Source of the DNA: Solirubrobacterales bacterium
GTDB lineage: Bacteria; Actinomycetota; Thermoleophilia; Solirubrobacterales; Solirubrobacteraceae
Direction: 5' to 3'
Length of the DNA: 17,144 nucleotides
Assembly (NCBI GenBank): GCA_016215085.1
Contig: JACRMD010000140.1
Location: 1-17,144 of the forward strand
Within the stretch, counting starts at the first letter, position 1. Every line of letters begins with the position of its first letter. Positions 1 to 10,085 of the stretch are shown piece after piece. The translations under genes and the position numbers were made by a program. The notes beneath the pieces were generated by a model. It searched no databases, was not told the origin of the DNA, and worked only from the letters and a program-made list of their open reading frames with translations.

Positions 1-379
1 CGCCCGACGGCGCGCCGCCCGCGGCGGGCTCGGCCTCGGACGGCACGGGCCGCGCGGCGGGGCGCCGCGCGCGCGGGCCCGCGGTGTCGCCGCCCGCGGC
101 CTGCGCGACGTCGTCGGAGAGGCCGTCGACGACCGCCGCGAAGACGGCGTCGAAGGCGGCGAGGTGGTCGCGCGAGGTGACGAAGGAGAGGCGGGCGGCC
201 CAGTAGAGGCGGTCGCGCTCGCCCACGCCCACCAGCTCCGCCGCCCGCGCGAACGTGGCGGAGCGATCCGGCGTCACCGCGAGCCCGGCGGCGCGCAGCG
301 ACCGGCCGAGCGCGACGGCGGCCAGCGGCGCGTCGCGGGCGAGCGCGCGGGAGAAGGTGGTCGAGGGCGTGGCGGTCAC
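1..379 (-). CDS. coxE: CoxE-like VWA-domain protein, N-terminal part (runs off the left edge)
   Basis: Only the first 126 codons are visible; the gene continues past base 1. The GTG start at 379-377 overlaps the coxD stop as GTGA. Visible residues 9-40 (FSRALARDAPLA, then LRAAGLAVTPDRS) and 50-82 (VGVGERDRLYWAARLSFVTS, then FDAVFAAVVDG) match the helical N-terminal region of CoxE-type proteins. This is followed by an Ala/Pro/Gly-rich linker from about residue 95. The von Willebrand A domain with its MIDAS motif should lie beyond the edge. In Oligotropha, CoxE is needed with CoxF for copper insertion into the Mo-Cu centre of CO dehydrogenase, and MoxR-type ATPases usually pair with such VWA proteins. 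The position directly after coxD supports the call. The identity rests on context and the N-terminal pattern, because the diagnostic domain is not in view. Confidence 0.8.
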   Translation of the reverse strand, partial: MTATPSTTFSRALARDAPLAAVALGRSLRAAGLAVTPDRSATFARAAELVGVGERDRLYWAARLSFVTSRDHLAAFDAVFAAVVDGLSDDVAQAAGGDTAGPRARRPAARPVPSEAEPAAGGAPSG

Positions 380-1296
380 GCGGTCCCTCCCACCAGCCGG
401 CCGAGCCCCGCGGCCCGGGCGGCCTCCTGGTCCTCGCGGTACTTCAGGACCGTGCCGAGCGTGCGCTGTGCGGCCTCCTCATCCAGCCGCTCGGCGCCGA
501 GCAGCTCCAGCGCCGCGACCCAGTCGATGCCCTCGGCGATGCCCGGCGGCTTCTGCACGTCGGCGGCGCGCAGGCGGCCGAGCGCGGCGACGACGTCGCC
601 GGCCAGCTCGCGTGAGCTGCCGGGCACGCGGCGGCGGACGATCTCGACCTCGCGCTCGGGCGAGGGGTAGTCGATCCAGTGGTAGAGGCAGCGACGCTTG
701 AGCGCGTCGTGCAGGTCGCGCGTCCGGTTCGAGGTCAGCACGACGGCCGGCGGCACCGCGGCGCGGATCGTCCCCAGCTCCGGCACGGTCACGGCGGCCT
801 CGGCGAGCACCTCGAGCAGGAAGGCCTCGAAGTCGTGGTCGGCGCGGTCGAGCTCGTCGACCAGCAGCACGGCGGGCAGGGGCCCCGGGTACTCGATGGC
901 CTCGAGCACCGGGCGGCGCAGCAGGTAGTCCTCGGCGAAGAGGTCCTCCTCGGCGAGCTCAGCGCCGCCGGCCTCGGCGAGCCGGACCCGCAGGAGCTGG
1001 CGCGGGTAGTTCCACTCGTACAGCGCCTCGGAGCTGTCCATGCCCTCGTAGCACTGCAGCCGGATCAGCGGCGTGCCCAGCGCGTCGGCCATCGCTCGCG
1101 CGGCCTCGGTCTTGCCCACGCCGGCCTCGCCCTCGAGCAGCAGCGGCTGGGGCAGGCGCAGCGACAGGAACATCGCGGTCGCGAGCCCCTCGTCGGCGAG
1201 GTAGTCGGCGCCGTCGAGGAGCGTCGCCAGCGTGCCGGCGTCGGGCAGGCGCTCGACCAGCGCGGCGGGCGCCCCGGCGCGGGCGCGGTGGGTCAC
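376..1296 (-). CDS. coxD: CoxD-like MoxR-family AAA+ ATPase
   Basis: A 306-aa AAA+ ATPase of the MoxR/CoxD group. Walker A is GEAGVGKT at residues 56-63, Walker B is VLLVDE at about 143-148, and the sensor-1 region reads VVLTSNRTRDLHDALKRR, followed by the CoxD-like YHWIDYPS. The GTG start at 1296 is chosen because it overlaps the upstream stop as GTGA; the in-frame extension further upstream is Arg/Gly-rich shadow sequence. In Oligotropha carboxidovorans, CoxD is a membrane-associated chaperone that partly unfolds apo-CO dehydrogenase and drives sulfuration of the Mo-Cu site. The length is normal for the family and all core motifs are present. It sits between the cytidylyltransferase-like gene and coxE, overlapping both by four bases. 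Confidence 0.93.
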   Translation of the reverse strand: MTHRARAGAPAALVERLPDAGTLATLLDGADYLADEGLATAMFLSLRLPQPLLLEGEAGVGKTEAARAMADALGTPLIRLQCYEGMDSSEALYEWNYPRQLLRVRLAEAGGAELAEEDLFAEDYLLRRPVLEAIEYPGPLPAVLLVDELDRADHDFEAFLLEVLAEAAVTVPELGTIRAAVPPAVVLTSNRTRDLHDALKRRCLYHWIDYPSPEREVEIVRRRVPGSSRELAGDVVAALGRLRAADVQKPPGIAEGIDWVAALELLGAERLDEEAAQRTLGTVLKYREDQEAARAAGLGRLVGGTA

Positions 1297-1877
1297 GCGC
1301 CCACCACCGCCCGGTAGTCCTCCCACGTGTCGACGTCGCGCGGGACGGTCCCCGGCACCGGCACCTCGACGACCTCGTGCGCGCGCCGCTCCAGCAGCTT
1401 CCACACCGCCTTGTCGCCGTGCAGCGCGGCGAGCTCGCCGAACGCCGGGCGCCCGAAGGCGAAGGGGTGCCCCACGCCGTCGTCGTAGCGGCAGACGGCC
1501 AGCGGTGCGTCGCCGCGGCCGGCGAGCAGCGCGCGCACCGAGGACGCCGTCACGCCCGGCTGGTCGCCGAGGAGCAGCACGAGCACGTCGCAGCGCGGGT
1601 CGCGCGCGCCGACGGCCACGGCGATCGAGGACGAGCAGCCGGTGCCGTAGGCGTCGTTGACCACCACCTCGGCACCGGAGAGGTCGACCCGCGCGCGCAC
1701 CTCGTCGACGGCGCCGCCCAGCGCGACGACGAGCTGGTCGAAGTCGCAGGCGCGGGCCGTGCCCAGGACCCAGTCCAGCAGCGTCGCGGAGCGGTAGGGC
1801 AGCAGCTGCTTGGGCTGGCCGAGCCGCGACGAGCCGCCGGCGGCGAGCACCAGCCCGGTGACGAACGGCGCGCTCAC
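1293..1877 (-). CDS. MobA/MocA-like molybdenum cofactor nucleotidyltransferase
   Basis: A 194-aa NTP-transferase of the MobA-like (MocA) type. Residues 9-24 read LVLAAGGSSRLGQPKQ, the nucleotide-binding signature loop followed by the conserved Lys. Near residue 100 is LLLGDQPGV, whose Asp binds the metal, and RYDDGVGHPFAFGR follows. MocA-type enzymes transfer CMP to molybdopterin to make the cytosine dinucleotide cofactor used by CO dehydrogenase and xanthine dehydrogenase relatives, so a cytidylyltransferase in this operon makes biochemical sense. CTP versus GTP specificity cannot be proven by eye. The GTG start at 1877 overlaps the upstream stop as GTGA. An upstream in-frame ATG exists, but it would add Arg-rich sequence that belongs to the overlapping gene read out of frame. 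Confidence 0.9.
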   Translation of the reverse strand: MSAPFVTGLVLAAGGSSRLGQPKQLLPYRSATLLDWVLGTARACDFDQLVVALGGAVDEVRARVDLSGAEVVVNDAYGTGCSSSIAVAVGARDPRCDVLVLLLGDQPGVTASSVRALLAGRGDAPLAVCRYDDGVGHPFAFGRPAFGELAALHGDKAVWKLLERRAHEVVEVPVPGTVPRDVDTWEDYRAVVGA

Positions 1878-2736
1878 GTCGCCCGGGCCAGCCAGGCGTC
1901 GCGGCAGCCCTCGCAGCAGAAGAAGGCGCCGCCGGCCGTGGGCGTGGACGGGGTCACGGCGACCGTCATGCCGCACACGGGGTCGGTGGCCTCGCGTGGC
2001 GCCCGGGACGGTGGGCGTGGAGCGGAGGCCGAGGGCGGGGTGACCGCGAGCGGCGGGGCCGGCGCGACGGCGGGCACCACCGGCGCGCGCCGCAGCGCCA
2101 CGACCTCAGCGAGGATCGACAGCGCGATCTCGGCGGGCGTCCGCGCCCCGAGGCGCGCGGGCGCGTCGCGATCGTCGTCGATGACGGCGTCGCGACGGGC
2201 GCGACGACTCGCGCCGCCTTGCGCGCCGTTCGCGCGCGCGAGCCCAAGAAGCTTGTACTCGCCGTGCCCGTGGCGCCGCCCGATACGCTCGACTCGCTGC
2301 ATCGGGAAGTCGGCGGTCGCGCCGAGCCGCGCCTCGAAGCCCAGCGGCGCGGCGAGCTCGGCGAACGCCCGTGCCACCGGCGACTCGCCCGCGACCGCCA
2401 CGCGCGGCGCGGGCAGGTGCGGCTCGAGGAAGAGCTCGAGCGCGCCGCCGCTCAGGCACGGGTTGGCCACCACCACGGCGCCCTCCTCGTCGCTGGGCCC
2501 GTCGGCCTCACCCGGGAGGATCCGCAGCAGCACGGGCTCGCCGGTCTCGAGCACCCGCAGCGCCTGCAGCCGCACGGTCGCGTCCGCGCACGAGCCGCCC
2601 ACGAAGCCGTGGATCGTCCCGTCGCCGAGCACGACCGCGCGGTCGCCGGGCCGCGCGCTGGTGGGCGCGACGCAGCGCACGACGGTCGCCTCGACGAACG
2701 CGACGCCGGCGGCCTCGAAGTCCGCGGCGCTCGGGC

Positions 2737-2740
<4 letters not shown>
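1874..2740 (-). CDS. XdhC/CoxI-like maturation protein with C-terminal YHS domain, Rossmann core disrupted
   Basis: The open frame is 288 aa from the GTG at 2740, which overlaps the coxL stop as GTGA. Residues 30-110 match the XdhC/CoxI N-terminal domain (GFVGGSCADATVR with Cys51, and ANPCLSGGALELF). Residues 113-140 start the XdhC C-terminal Rossmann domain (RVAVAGESPVARAFAEL, then LGFEARLG), and residues 197-215 are its end (LGARTPAEIALSILAEVVA). The segment between, about 145-195, lacks the expected strand and the GxxYVGLxxSRRR region seen in intact homologs and in the second XdhC at 7520-8632. It encodes a phosphoribosyltransferase core on the other strand (see findings). Residues 254-288 are a YHS domain (TDPVCGMTVAV, then FFCCEGCRDAW), a small Cys-based metal-binding module. 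Intact homologs help sulfurate or insert the Mo cofactor. This copy is probably impaired, or the sequence is chimeric. Confidence 0.85.
2147..2308 (+). pseudogene. Phosphoribosyltransferase core fragment embedded antisense in the XdhC gene
   Basis: Read on the plus strand from 2147, this stretch translates to PEARGRVAIVVDDGVATGAT and continues RAALRAVRAREPKKLVLAVP, then VAPPDTLDSLHRE. VVDDGVATGATT at 2174-2209 is the PRPP-binding loop of type I phosphoribosyltransferases: paired acidic residues followed by G-x-x-TGAT. The helix and strand after it match the same family. Beyond about 2308 the resemblance stops and the sequence is again antisense to XdhC. There is no start codon or N-terminal domain nearby, so this is a fragment and not a gene. 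Eight of 49 codons in this frame (2162-2308) end in A or T, which is high for this window. Inference: a piece of foreign or distant sequence joined in inverted orientation, either real or an assembly chimera. Confidence 0.75.
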
Positions 2741-5576
<2,836 letters not shown>

Positions 5577-5587
5577 GTCGTCGCTCC

Positions 5588-6460
5588 TCAGCTCGCCAGG
5601 GCGCGCTCGGCGGCGCGGCGCAGCGCTCGGTGGGTCAGCTCCTGCGCCAGGTGGCGCTTGTAGTCGGCGGGACCGCGCTGGTCCGTGGCGGGGTTGCAGT
5701 CCTCGGCGGCCAGCGCCGCGGCCTCGGCGAAGGCCTCCTCCGAGGGCGGCCGGCCGATCAGCGCCTGCTCGGCGCGCGTCGAGCGGATGCCCGTGGGGTT
5801 CACGGCGCTCAGCGCGATGCCGGCGGCGCCGACGTTCGCGCCGTCCAGCCACAGCGCCACGCCCGACGCCGCCGTCGCCCAGTCGCCCGTGCGCCGCTTG
5901 ACCTTCTCGTAGGCGCTGCCGCCGTGCTCGCGGATCGGGACGCGCACCTCGACGAGCATCTCGGCGTCGCCGACGGCGGTCTCGTAGGGCCCCTCGTGGA
6001 AGTCCTCCATGGTCACCACCCGCTCGCCGCCGCTGCCGCGGATGACCGTCACGGCGCCCAGCGCGGCGAAGACGGCGCTGAGGTCCTCCGACGGGTCGGC
6101 CTGGCAGAGCGCGCCGCCGACCGTGCCCCGGTTGCGCACGGGCGGGTCGGCGATGAGCTCCTCGGCCTCGCGCACGATCGGGTAGTGGCGGGCGAGGACC
6201 TCGGAGGCGAGCACGTCGCGGTGGCGGGTCAGCGCGCCGATGCGCACCAAGCCGCCCTCCTCGCGGATGTAGTTGAGCTCGGACTCGAGCGGGTTGATGT
6301 CGATGAGGTGCTCGGGCGTCGCGAGGCGCAGCTTCATCATCGGCAGCAGCGAGTGGCCGCCGGCGACCAGCCGGGCCTCCGGGCCGAGCCGCTCCAGCAG
6401 CGCGATGGCCTCGTCGACGGACGATGCGCGCGCGTAGTCGAAGGGCGCAGGGACCTGCAT
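5588..6460 (-). CDS. coxM: CO dehydrogenase medium FAD subunit (CoxM)
   Basis: A 290-aa flavoprotein subunit that takes electrons from CoxS and passes them on, normally to the quinone pool. The two FAD-contact motifs are AGGHSLLPMMKLR at residues 33-45 and RGTVGGALCQADPSED at 111-126. The C-terminal CO dehydrogenase flavoprotein domain follows (NPTGIRSTRAEQALIG, then DYKRHLAQELTHRALRRA). The ATG at 6460 has a purine-rich Shine-Dalgarno (GAGGAGAGGTGGAG) ending just before it. It is the first gene of the operon, so the cox promoter should be in the 94-bp divergent gap next to the LysR regulator. Confidence 0.95.
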   Translation of the reverse strand: MQVPAPFDYARASSVDEAIALLERLGPEARLVAGGHSLLPMMKLRLATPEHLIDINPLESELNYIREEGGLVRIGALTRHRDVLASEVLARHYPIVREAEELIADPPVRNRGTVGGALCQADPSEDLSAVFAALGAVTVIRGSGGERVVTMEDFHEGPYETAVGDAEMLVEVRVPIREHGGSAYEKVKRRTGDWATAASGVALWLDGANVGAAGIALSAVNPTGIRSTRAEQALIGRPPSEEAFAEAAALAAEDCNPATDQRGPADYKRHLAQELTHRALRRAAERALAS

Positions 6461-6524
6461 GCTCCACCTCTCCTCGGGGTTGGCCGCGCCACTGTCCCAC
6501 GCGCCTGACCAATCCGTCCGGCGT

Positions 6525-6544
6525 CCATAAGCGATCGGTTATGG
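6525..6544. promoter_or_regulatory. Candidate LysR-regulator operator in the coxM/lysR divergent gap
   Basis: CCATAA (6525-6530) and TTATGG (6539-6544) are perfect inverted arms around GCGATCGG, whose centre CGATCG is itself a palindrome. Only one pair of the 20-bp dyad mismatches. An AT-containing dyad stands out in such GC-rich DNA. It lies about 65 bases upstream of the coxM start and ends 10 bases before the regulator start. This is the usual layout for a LysR-type protein that activates the divergent operon and represses itself. Binding is inferred and not shown. Confidence 0.65.
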
Positions 6545-6554
6545 TCGGGCCGAG

Positions 6555-7523
6555 GTGACGTTTGCGCAGCTCCGCTCGTTCGCCACCGTGGCCCGGCTGG
6601 GCTCGGTGAGCGCGGCGGCCGAGGCGCTCGGGGTCAGCGAGCCCGCCGTCTCGTCCGCGGTCGCGTCCCTGCGACGCGACCTCGGCGACGCGCTGTTCGT
6701 TCGCGCCGGCCACGGCATCCGGCTCACCCCCGGCGGCGAGCGGCTGGCGGCCACGTCGGCGGAGATCCTCGGCCTCGAGGACCGGCTCCGCCACGAGGTG
6801 CGCGAGGCGCGCGGCGAGCGCGGCCTGCTGCGGCTCGTCGTCGCGCCCGCGGTGGCCGAGTACGTGTCCGCGCCGCTGCTCGACGCGTTCACGCGGCGGC
6901 GCCCGACCCTGGAGGTCGCGCAGGAGGTCGCCGACCCGGAGGCCTTCGCCCCGCTGCTGGGCGACCGCCGCGCCGACGTCGCGCTCGGGCCCGCGCCGGC
7001 GCCCTCTCCCGGCCTGGAGTCCGTGCCGTTCCTGCGCTACAAGCTCGTCGTCGTGGCGGGGCCGCGCCACCCGCTCGCCGGCCGCCACGACGTGCCGCTC
7101 GCGACCCTCGCCGGGGAGCGCTGGCTCGTGGGCCCGGCGCACGCCGACCTGGTGCGCTTCTTCGCCGACCGCGGCCTCGCGCCGCCCGAGCAGGGGGCGT
7201 TCTCGACCGAGGCGGCGGCGCAGGCGGCCACGGCGGCGGGGGAGGGCGTGACGCTCGCCATCGCCCACACGGTGCTCGACCCGCTGCGCCACGGCACGCT
7301 CGTCCGCCTCGACGTGCGCGGCACGCCGGCCGACGGGCTGTGGCACGCCGCGACGCTCGCGGCCGACCGCCGGTCGCCGGTGGCCGACGCGCTGTGCCGC
7401 TTCCTGACGACCTCCGAGGCGACCCAGGCGATCGTCGCGCGGCCGGGCGGCGTCCCGGCGGGCCGCTTCCGCCCGCCGGTCTACATCACGATCTGGAGCG
7501 CCGTCGAGGCGCCCGGCGACTAG
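6555..7523 (+). CDS. LysR-family transcriptional regulator, probable regulator of the cox operon
   Basis: A 322-aa LysR-type protein. The N-terminal winged helix-turn-helix covers residues 1-60 (MTFAQLRSFATVARLGSVSA, then ALGVSEPAVSSAVASLRRDL and LFVRAGHGIRLTPGG). The effector-binding substrate domain starts at about 90 (LLRLVVAPAVAEYVSAPLLD). It is divergent from coxM and close to it, the classic position for a regulator of the neighbouring operon. The GTG at 6555 is the only sensible start, since the ATG at 6541 is in another frame and hits a stop after five codons. The stop codon overlaps that of the convergent XdhC gene through a shared CTAG. The inducer is unknown. The C-terminus (residues 295-322) extends slightly past the usual domain end. 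Confidence 0.92.
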   Translation: MTFAQLRSFATVARLGSVSAAAEALGVSEPAVSSAVASLRRDLGDALFVRAGHGIRLTPGGERLAATSAEILGLEDRLRHEVREARGERGLLRLVVAPAVAEYVSAPLLDAFTRRRPTLEVAQEVADPEAFAPLLGDRRADVALGPAPAPSPGLESVPFLRYKLVVVAGPRHPLAGRHDVPLATLAGERWLVGPAHADLVRFFADRGLAPPEQGAFSTEAAAQAATAAGEGVTLAIAHTVLDPLRHGTLVRLDVRGTPADGLWHAATLAADRRSPVADALCRFLTTSEATQAIVARPGGVPAGRFRPPVYITIWSAVEAPGD

Positions 7524-8632
7524 ACGGCGGCCTCGGCGCCGCGCGGGTGGATCGGCCCCGAGGCCTCCGCGAGGCGGCCGCCGCGGCGCCCGGCGCGCAG
7601 CGCCAGCACCTCGGCGAGCACGGCGATCGCCGTCTCGGCCGGCGTGCGCGCGCCGACGTCCAGGCCGCAGGGCGAGCTGATGCGCCGCAGCTCGTCGTCG
7701 GCGACGCCCGCCTCGCGCAGCCGCTGCTCGCGGTCGGCGTGCGTGCGGCGGCTACCGAGCGCGCCGATGTAGCCCGCGCCGGTGCGCAGCGCCGACAGCA
7801 GCGCCGGCTCGTCGAACTTCGGGTCGTGGGTGAAGACGAGCACCGCGTCGCGCGGGCCGAGCTCCTGGCCGTCGAGGTAGACGTCCGGCCACGAGATGAC
7901 GACCTCGGCGTGGGCGCTGAAGCGCGGGCTGCGGGCGAAGGCCTCGCGCGCGTCGACGATCGTGACGCGGTAGCCGATCTCCTCGGCGATGCGGGCCAGC
8001 GCGGCGGAGAAGTCGATGGCGCCGAAGACGACCATGCGCGGCGGCGTGGCGAACGCGTCGATGGCGACGCGGAGGTCCGACCCCATCGTCTCGCCCTTGG
8101 CGCTGTAGCGGCGGATGTCGCTGCGGCCCTCGTCGAGGAAGCCGCGCGCGTCGCGGGCGACGTTGTCGTCGAACAGCGCGGTGTGGCCGAGGCCGCCGAC
8201 GCAGCCGTCCTCGCGGACGGCGACCATCGCGCCGGCGGTCGGGCCGTCGAGCACCGTGGCCAGCGCCACCGGGCGGCCGGCCTCGAGGTCGTCGCGCACC
8301 GCCTCCAGCGGCGCGGCGTCGTGCAGCTCGTGGACGAACACCTTGACCGTGCCGCCGCACATCAGGCCGACGTCGGCGGCCTGCTGGTCGCTGATGCCGT
8401 AGGTCGCCACGCGCGGCGGGGCCCCGGCGAGCACGCCCTGGGCCTCCTCGACCAGCGCGCCCTCGACGCAGCCGCCGGTGACCGACCCCTCGATGCGCCC
8501 GGCGTCGTCGACGAGCATGACCGCGCCCGGGTCCAGCGGCGCCGACCCCACGGTCTCCACGAGCGAGGCGGCGACGACCCGGCGGCCCTCGGCGAGCCAC
8601 TCCAGGGCCACGAGCATCGGCCAGCGGGCCAT
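7520..8632 (-). CDS. XdhC/CoxF-family molybdoenzyme maturation protein, full length
   Basis: An intact 370-aa XdhC-type protein. The N-terminal XdhC/CoxI domain holds the conserved Cys55 (GSVTGGCVEGAL) and Cys92 (LMCGGTVKVFV). A middle region about 110-195 leads to the C-terminal Rossmann domain: VVFGAIDFSAALARIAEEIG at 201-220, VLVFTHDPKFDEPAL at 264-278, GAGYIGALGSRRTH at 285-298 and GLDVGARTPAETAIAVLAEV at 323-342. XdhC proteins bind the Mo cofactor and promote its sulfuration and insertion; the CoxF relative is involved in copper loading of CO dehydrogenase. It lies on the far side of the regulator, not in the cox operon, nine bases after a zinc-ribbon gene. It could serve the CO dehydrogenase in place of the damaged XdhC at 1874-2740, but another molybdoenzyme client is possible. 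Confidence 0.92.
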   Translation of the reverse strand: MARWPMLVALEWLAEGRRVVAASLVETVGSAPLDPGAVMLVDDAGRIEGSVTGGCVEGALVEEAQGVLAGAPPRVATYGISDQQAADVGLMCGGTVKVFVHELHDAAPLEAVRDDLEAGRPVALATVLDGPTAGAMVAVREDGCVGGLGHTALFDDNVARDARGFLDEGRSDIRRYSAKGETMGSDLRVAIDAFATPPRMVVFGAIDFSAALARIAEEIGYRVTIVDAREAFARSPRFSAHAEVVISWPDVYLDGQELGPRDAVLVFTHDPKFDEPALLSALRTGAGYIGALGSRRTHADREQRLREAGVADDELRRISSPCGLDVGARTPAETAIAVLAEVLALRAGRRGGRLAEASGPIHPRGAEAAV

Positions 8633-8641
8633 GGGCCGAAC

Positions 8642-8875
8642 CTACCCCACGCTGGGCGGCTGGGGCGAGTGCGACGGGGGCGGGGGCGGCAGGACCGAGG
8701 TGAAGACGTCGTGGACGTCGTCGAGCGAGACGACCGGCTCGGCCAGCTGGTAGCCCACGAGCCGCGAGGCGTCGGCCTCGATGAGGCCGCCCCCGCAGAA
8801 CGGGCAGTGCGTCAAGGTGGCCGCGGCGTAGGGGGTGAACCGCAACTCGCATCCGGGGCACGTCACGTGGGTCAT
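8642..8875 (-). CDS. Small zinc-ribbon protein of unknown function
   Basis: A 77-aa protein with two CxxC knuckles, Cys6/Cys9 (TCPGC) and Cys24/Cys27 (HCPFC), forming a rubredoxin-like zinc ribbon. A middle part follows (VGYQLAEPVVSLDDVHDVFT), then a Pro-rich tail (VLPPPPPSHSPQPP). The ATG at 8875 follows a clear purine-rich ribosome-binding site (GAGAGGAAGGGG). It precedes the XdhC gene by nine bases, so the two are likely one transcript. Function is not known. A redox, metal or protein-docking role in cofactor maturation would fit, but this is only context. Confidence 0.75.
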   Translation of the reverse strand: MTHVTCPGCELRFTPYAAATLTHCPFCGGGLIEADASRLVGYQLAEPVVSLDDVHDVFTSVLPPPPPSHSPQPPSVG

Positions 8876-8915
8876 GGAACCCCTTCCTCTCGATCGCCCT
8901 TACCGCACCACCGTA

Positions 8916-8933
8916 GCGCGCGCCGCCGCGCGC
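8916..8933 (-). terminator. GC hairpin after the glycoside hydrolase gene, possible terminator
   Basis: Perfect 7-bp arms GCGCGCG (8916-8922) and CGCGCGC (8927-8933) with a four-base loop lie ten bases after the glycoside hydrolase stop on the minus strand. No T-run follows, so if it terminates at all it is weak or needs another factor. It separates this gene from the zinc-ribbon/XdhC unit. Confidence 0.35.
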
Positions 8934-8942
8934 GCCACACGG

Positions 8943-10085
8943 TCAGCGTCCGTTGCCGAGCGGCAGCGGCAGCGGCCAGAGCGGGTTGGGATCCGAGGAG
9001 GGCGGCGGCGGGTCGCTCGGCCCGGTCGGCGCGGGCTCCGGTGCGGGGCCCTTGCCGGCGATCCCGTCGGCGTACGCCTGCCCGCGCGCGGTGAGCGCAT
9101 CCACGTTCGCGAGGTCGAGGCTCGACGGGCTGCCGTCCCACGAGTACGGGGAGGTGCCGGTCAGCCCGTGGGTGTCGACCATGCCGGCCAGCGCGATCGC
9201 GGTCTGCCGGTAGCGGTCCGCGCGCTCGCCCTCGCTCAGGCCGTCGGCGGGGAAGAAGCCCCACTCGTTGAGCAGCAGCGGCTTGCCCGACGCGCCGTGG
9301 CCGTCCATCCACGTGCGCGCGCGGCGGACCGCCCCGAGGACGCTGTCGACGGGCCCGCCGTAGGCGTGCACGGCGACGCCGTCGATCGTCGTCGATCCCA
9401 TGCCGCTGAGGAACTTCGTCGGCTCGATGACCTCGGAGCCGCTGGCGTTCTGCGGCTGGGCGAGCCCGCCCACGAGCGCGATCACCTTCGGGTTCGCGGC
9501 GCGGATCGCGCTGCGCGCCTTGCGGTACATGGCGGCGTAGGCGCTCGGGCTCGGGCTCGGCTGCCAGTAGTACTCGTGGTTGGGCTCGTTCCAGATCTCG
9601 ACCGACCTGATGGGCTTGGCCGGCACGTCCGGGCGGGCCGTCCAGAAGTCGCCGCCGGGCCCGTAGCGCTTGGCGATCGCCGCGGCGTAGCGCGCGTAGG
9701 CGTCGGTGTCCTTCGGCGGCACGAACTGGTTGTCGACCGTCGAGTTGTAGGGGAAGGGCTGCGCCCAGTCGACGGAGTAGTCGGCGATCGGAGCCATGGT
9801 GATGCCCTTGCGCGCCAGCTGCTCGACCAGCGTGTCCCAGCGGCCCCACGTGAAGCGGCCCTTCTTCGCCTCGACCGTGCCCCACTGCAGGTCCAGGCGC
9901 ACAGTGCCGATCCCCGCTCGCACCATCGCGTCCATGGCGCGCGTGCGCTGCGCGCTGTCGTAGCGGCTGTAGAGCGCGCCGGCGCAGGCGCCATAGAAGC
10001 CCGCCGGCGGCGCGGCCGCAGCAGTCGTCGTCGCGAGCGCGCACGCCAACGCCGCGCCCGTCAGGCCCAGGATCCCCCGCCTCAT
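8943..10085 (-). CDS. Secreted clan-A glycoside hydrolase (cellulase/GH39-like)
   Basis: A 380-aa exported enzyme with a (b/a)8 fold of glycoside hydrolase clan A. A signal peptide covers residues 1-24 (MRRGILGL, a hydrophobic Ala/Leu stretch, then a run of alanines). The acid/base glutamate is Glu167 in VEIWNEPNHEYYW and the nucleophile is Glu274 in KPLLLNEWGFFP, about 107 residues apart as expected. HAYGG at 240-244 is the usual substrate-side loop. The C-terminus from about 350 is Pro/Ser-rich (PAPEPAPTGPSDPPPPSS) and may be a spacer to the cell surface. The substrate is unknown. The gene is single, with divergent plus-strand genes upstream. It resembles the catalytic domain of the larger hydrolase at 12542-14440, so the two are probably paralogs. 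Confidence 0.88.
   Translation of the reverse strand: MRRGILGLTGAALACALATTTAAAAPPAGFYGACAGALYSRYDSAQRTRAMDAMVRAGIGTVRLDLQWGTVEAKKGRFTWGRWDTLVEQLARKGITMAPIADYSVDWAQPFPYNSTVDNQFVPPKDTDAYARYAAAIAKRYGPGGDFWTARPDVPAKPIRSVEIWNEPNHEYYWQPSPSPSAYAAMYRKARSAIRAANPKVIALVGGLAQPQNASGSEVIEPTKFLSGMGSTTIDGVAVHAYGGPVDSVLGAVRRARTWMDGHGASGKPLLLNEWGFFPADGLSEGERADRYRQTAIALAGMVDTHGLTGTSPYSWDGSPSSLDLANVDALTARGQAYADGIAGKGPAPEPAPTGPSDPPPPSSDPNPLWPLPLPLGNGR

Noticed and set aside
1..100. Possible frameshift in the linker of coxE
   Set aside because: Recounting codons from the GTG at 379 gives a continuous Pro/Ala/Gly/Glu-rich linker with normal codon bias; the Arg-rich reading came from a miscounted frame.
2249..2254. 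A HindIII site (AAGCTT), rare in this GC-rich window, as a sign of a cloning junction
   Set aside because: It lies in the middle of the phosphoribosyltransferase segment and not at either junction, so it does not explain the insertion.
7340..9094. A 584-codon plus-strand frame across the XdhC and zinc-ribbon genes
   Set aside because: It is a shadow of two well-supported minus-strand genes, with composition typical of reverse frames.
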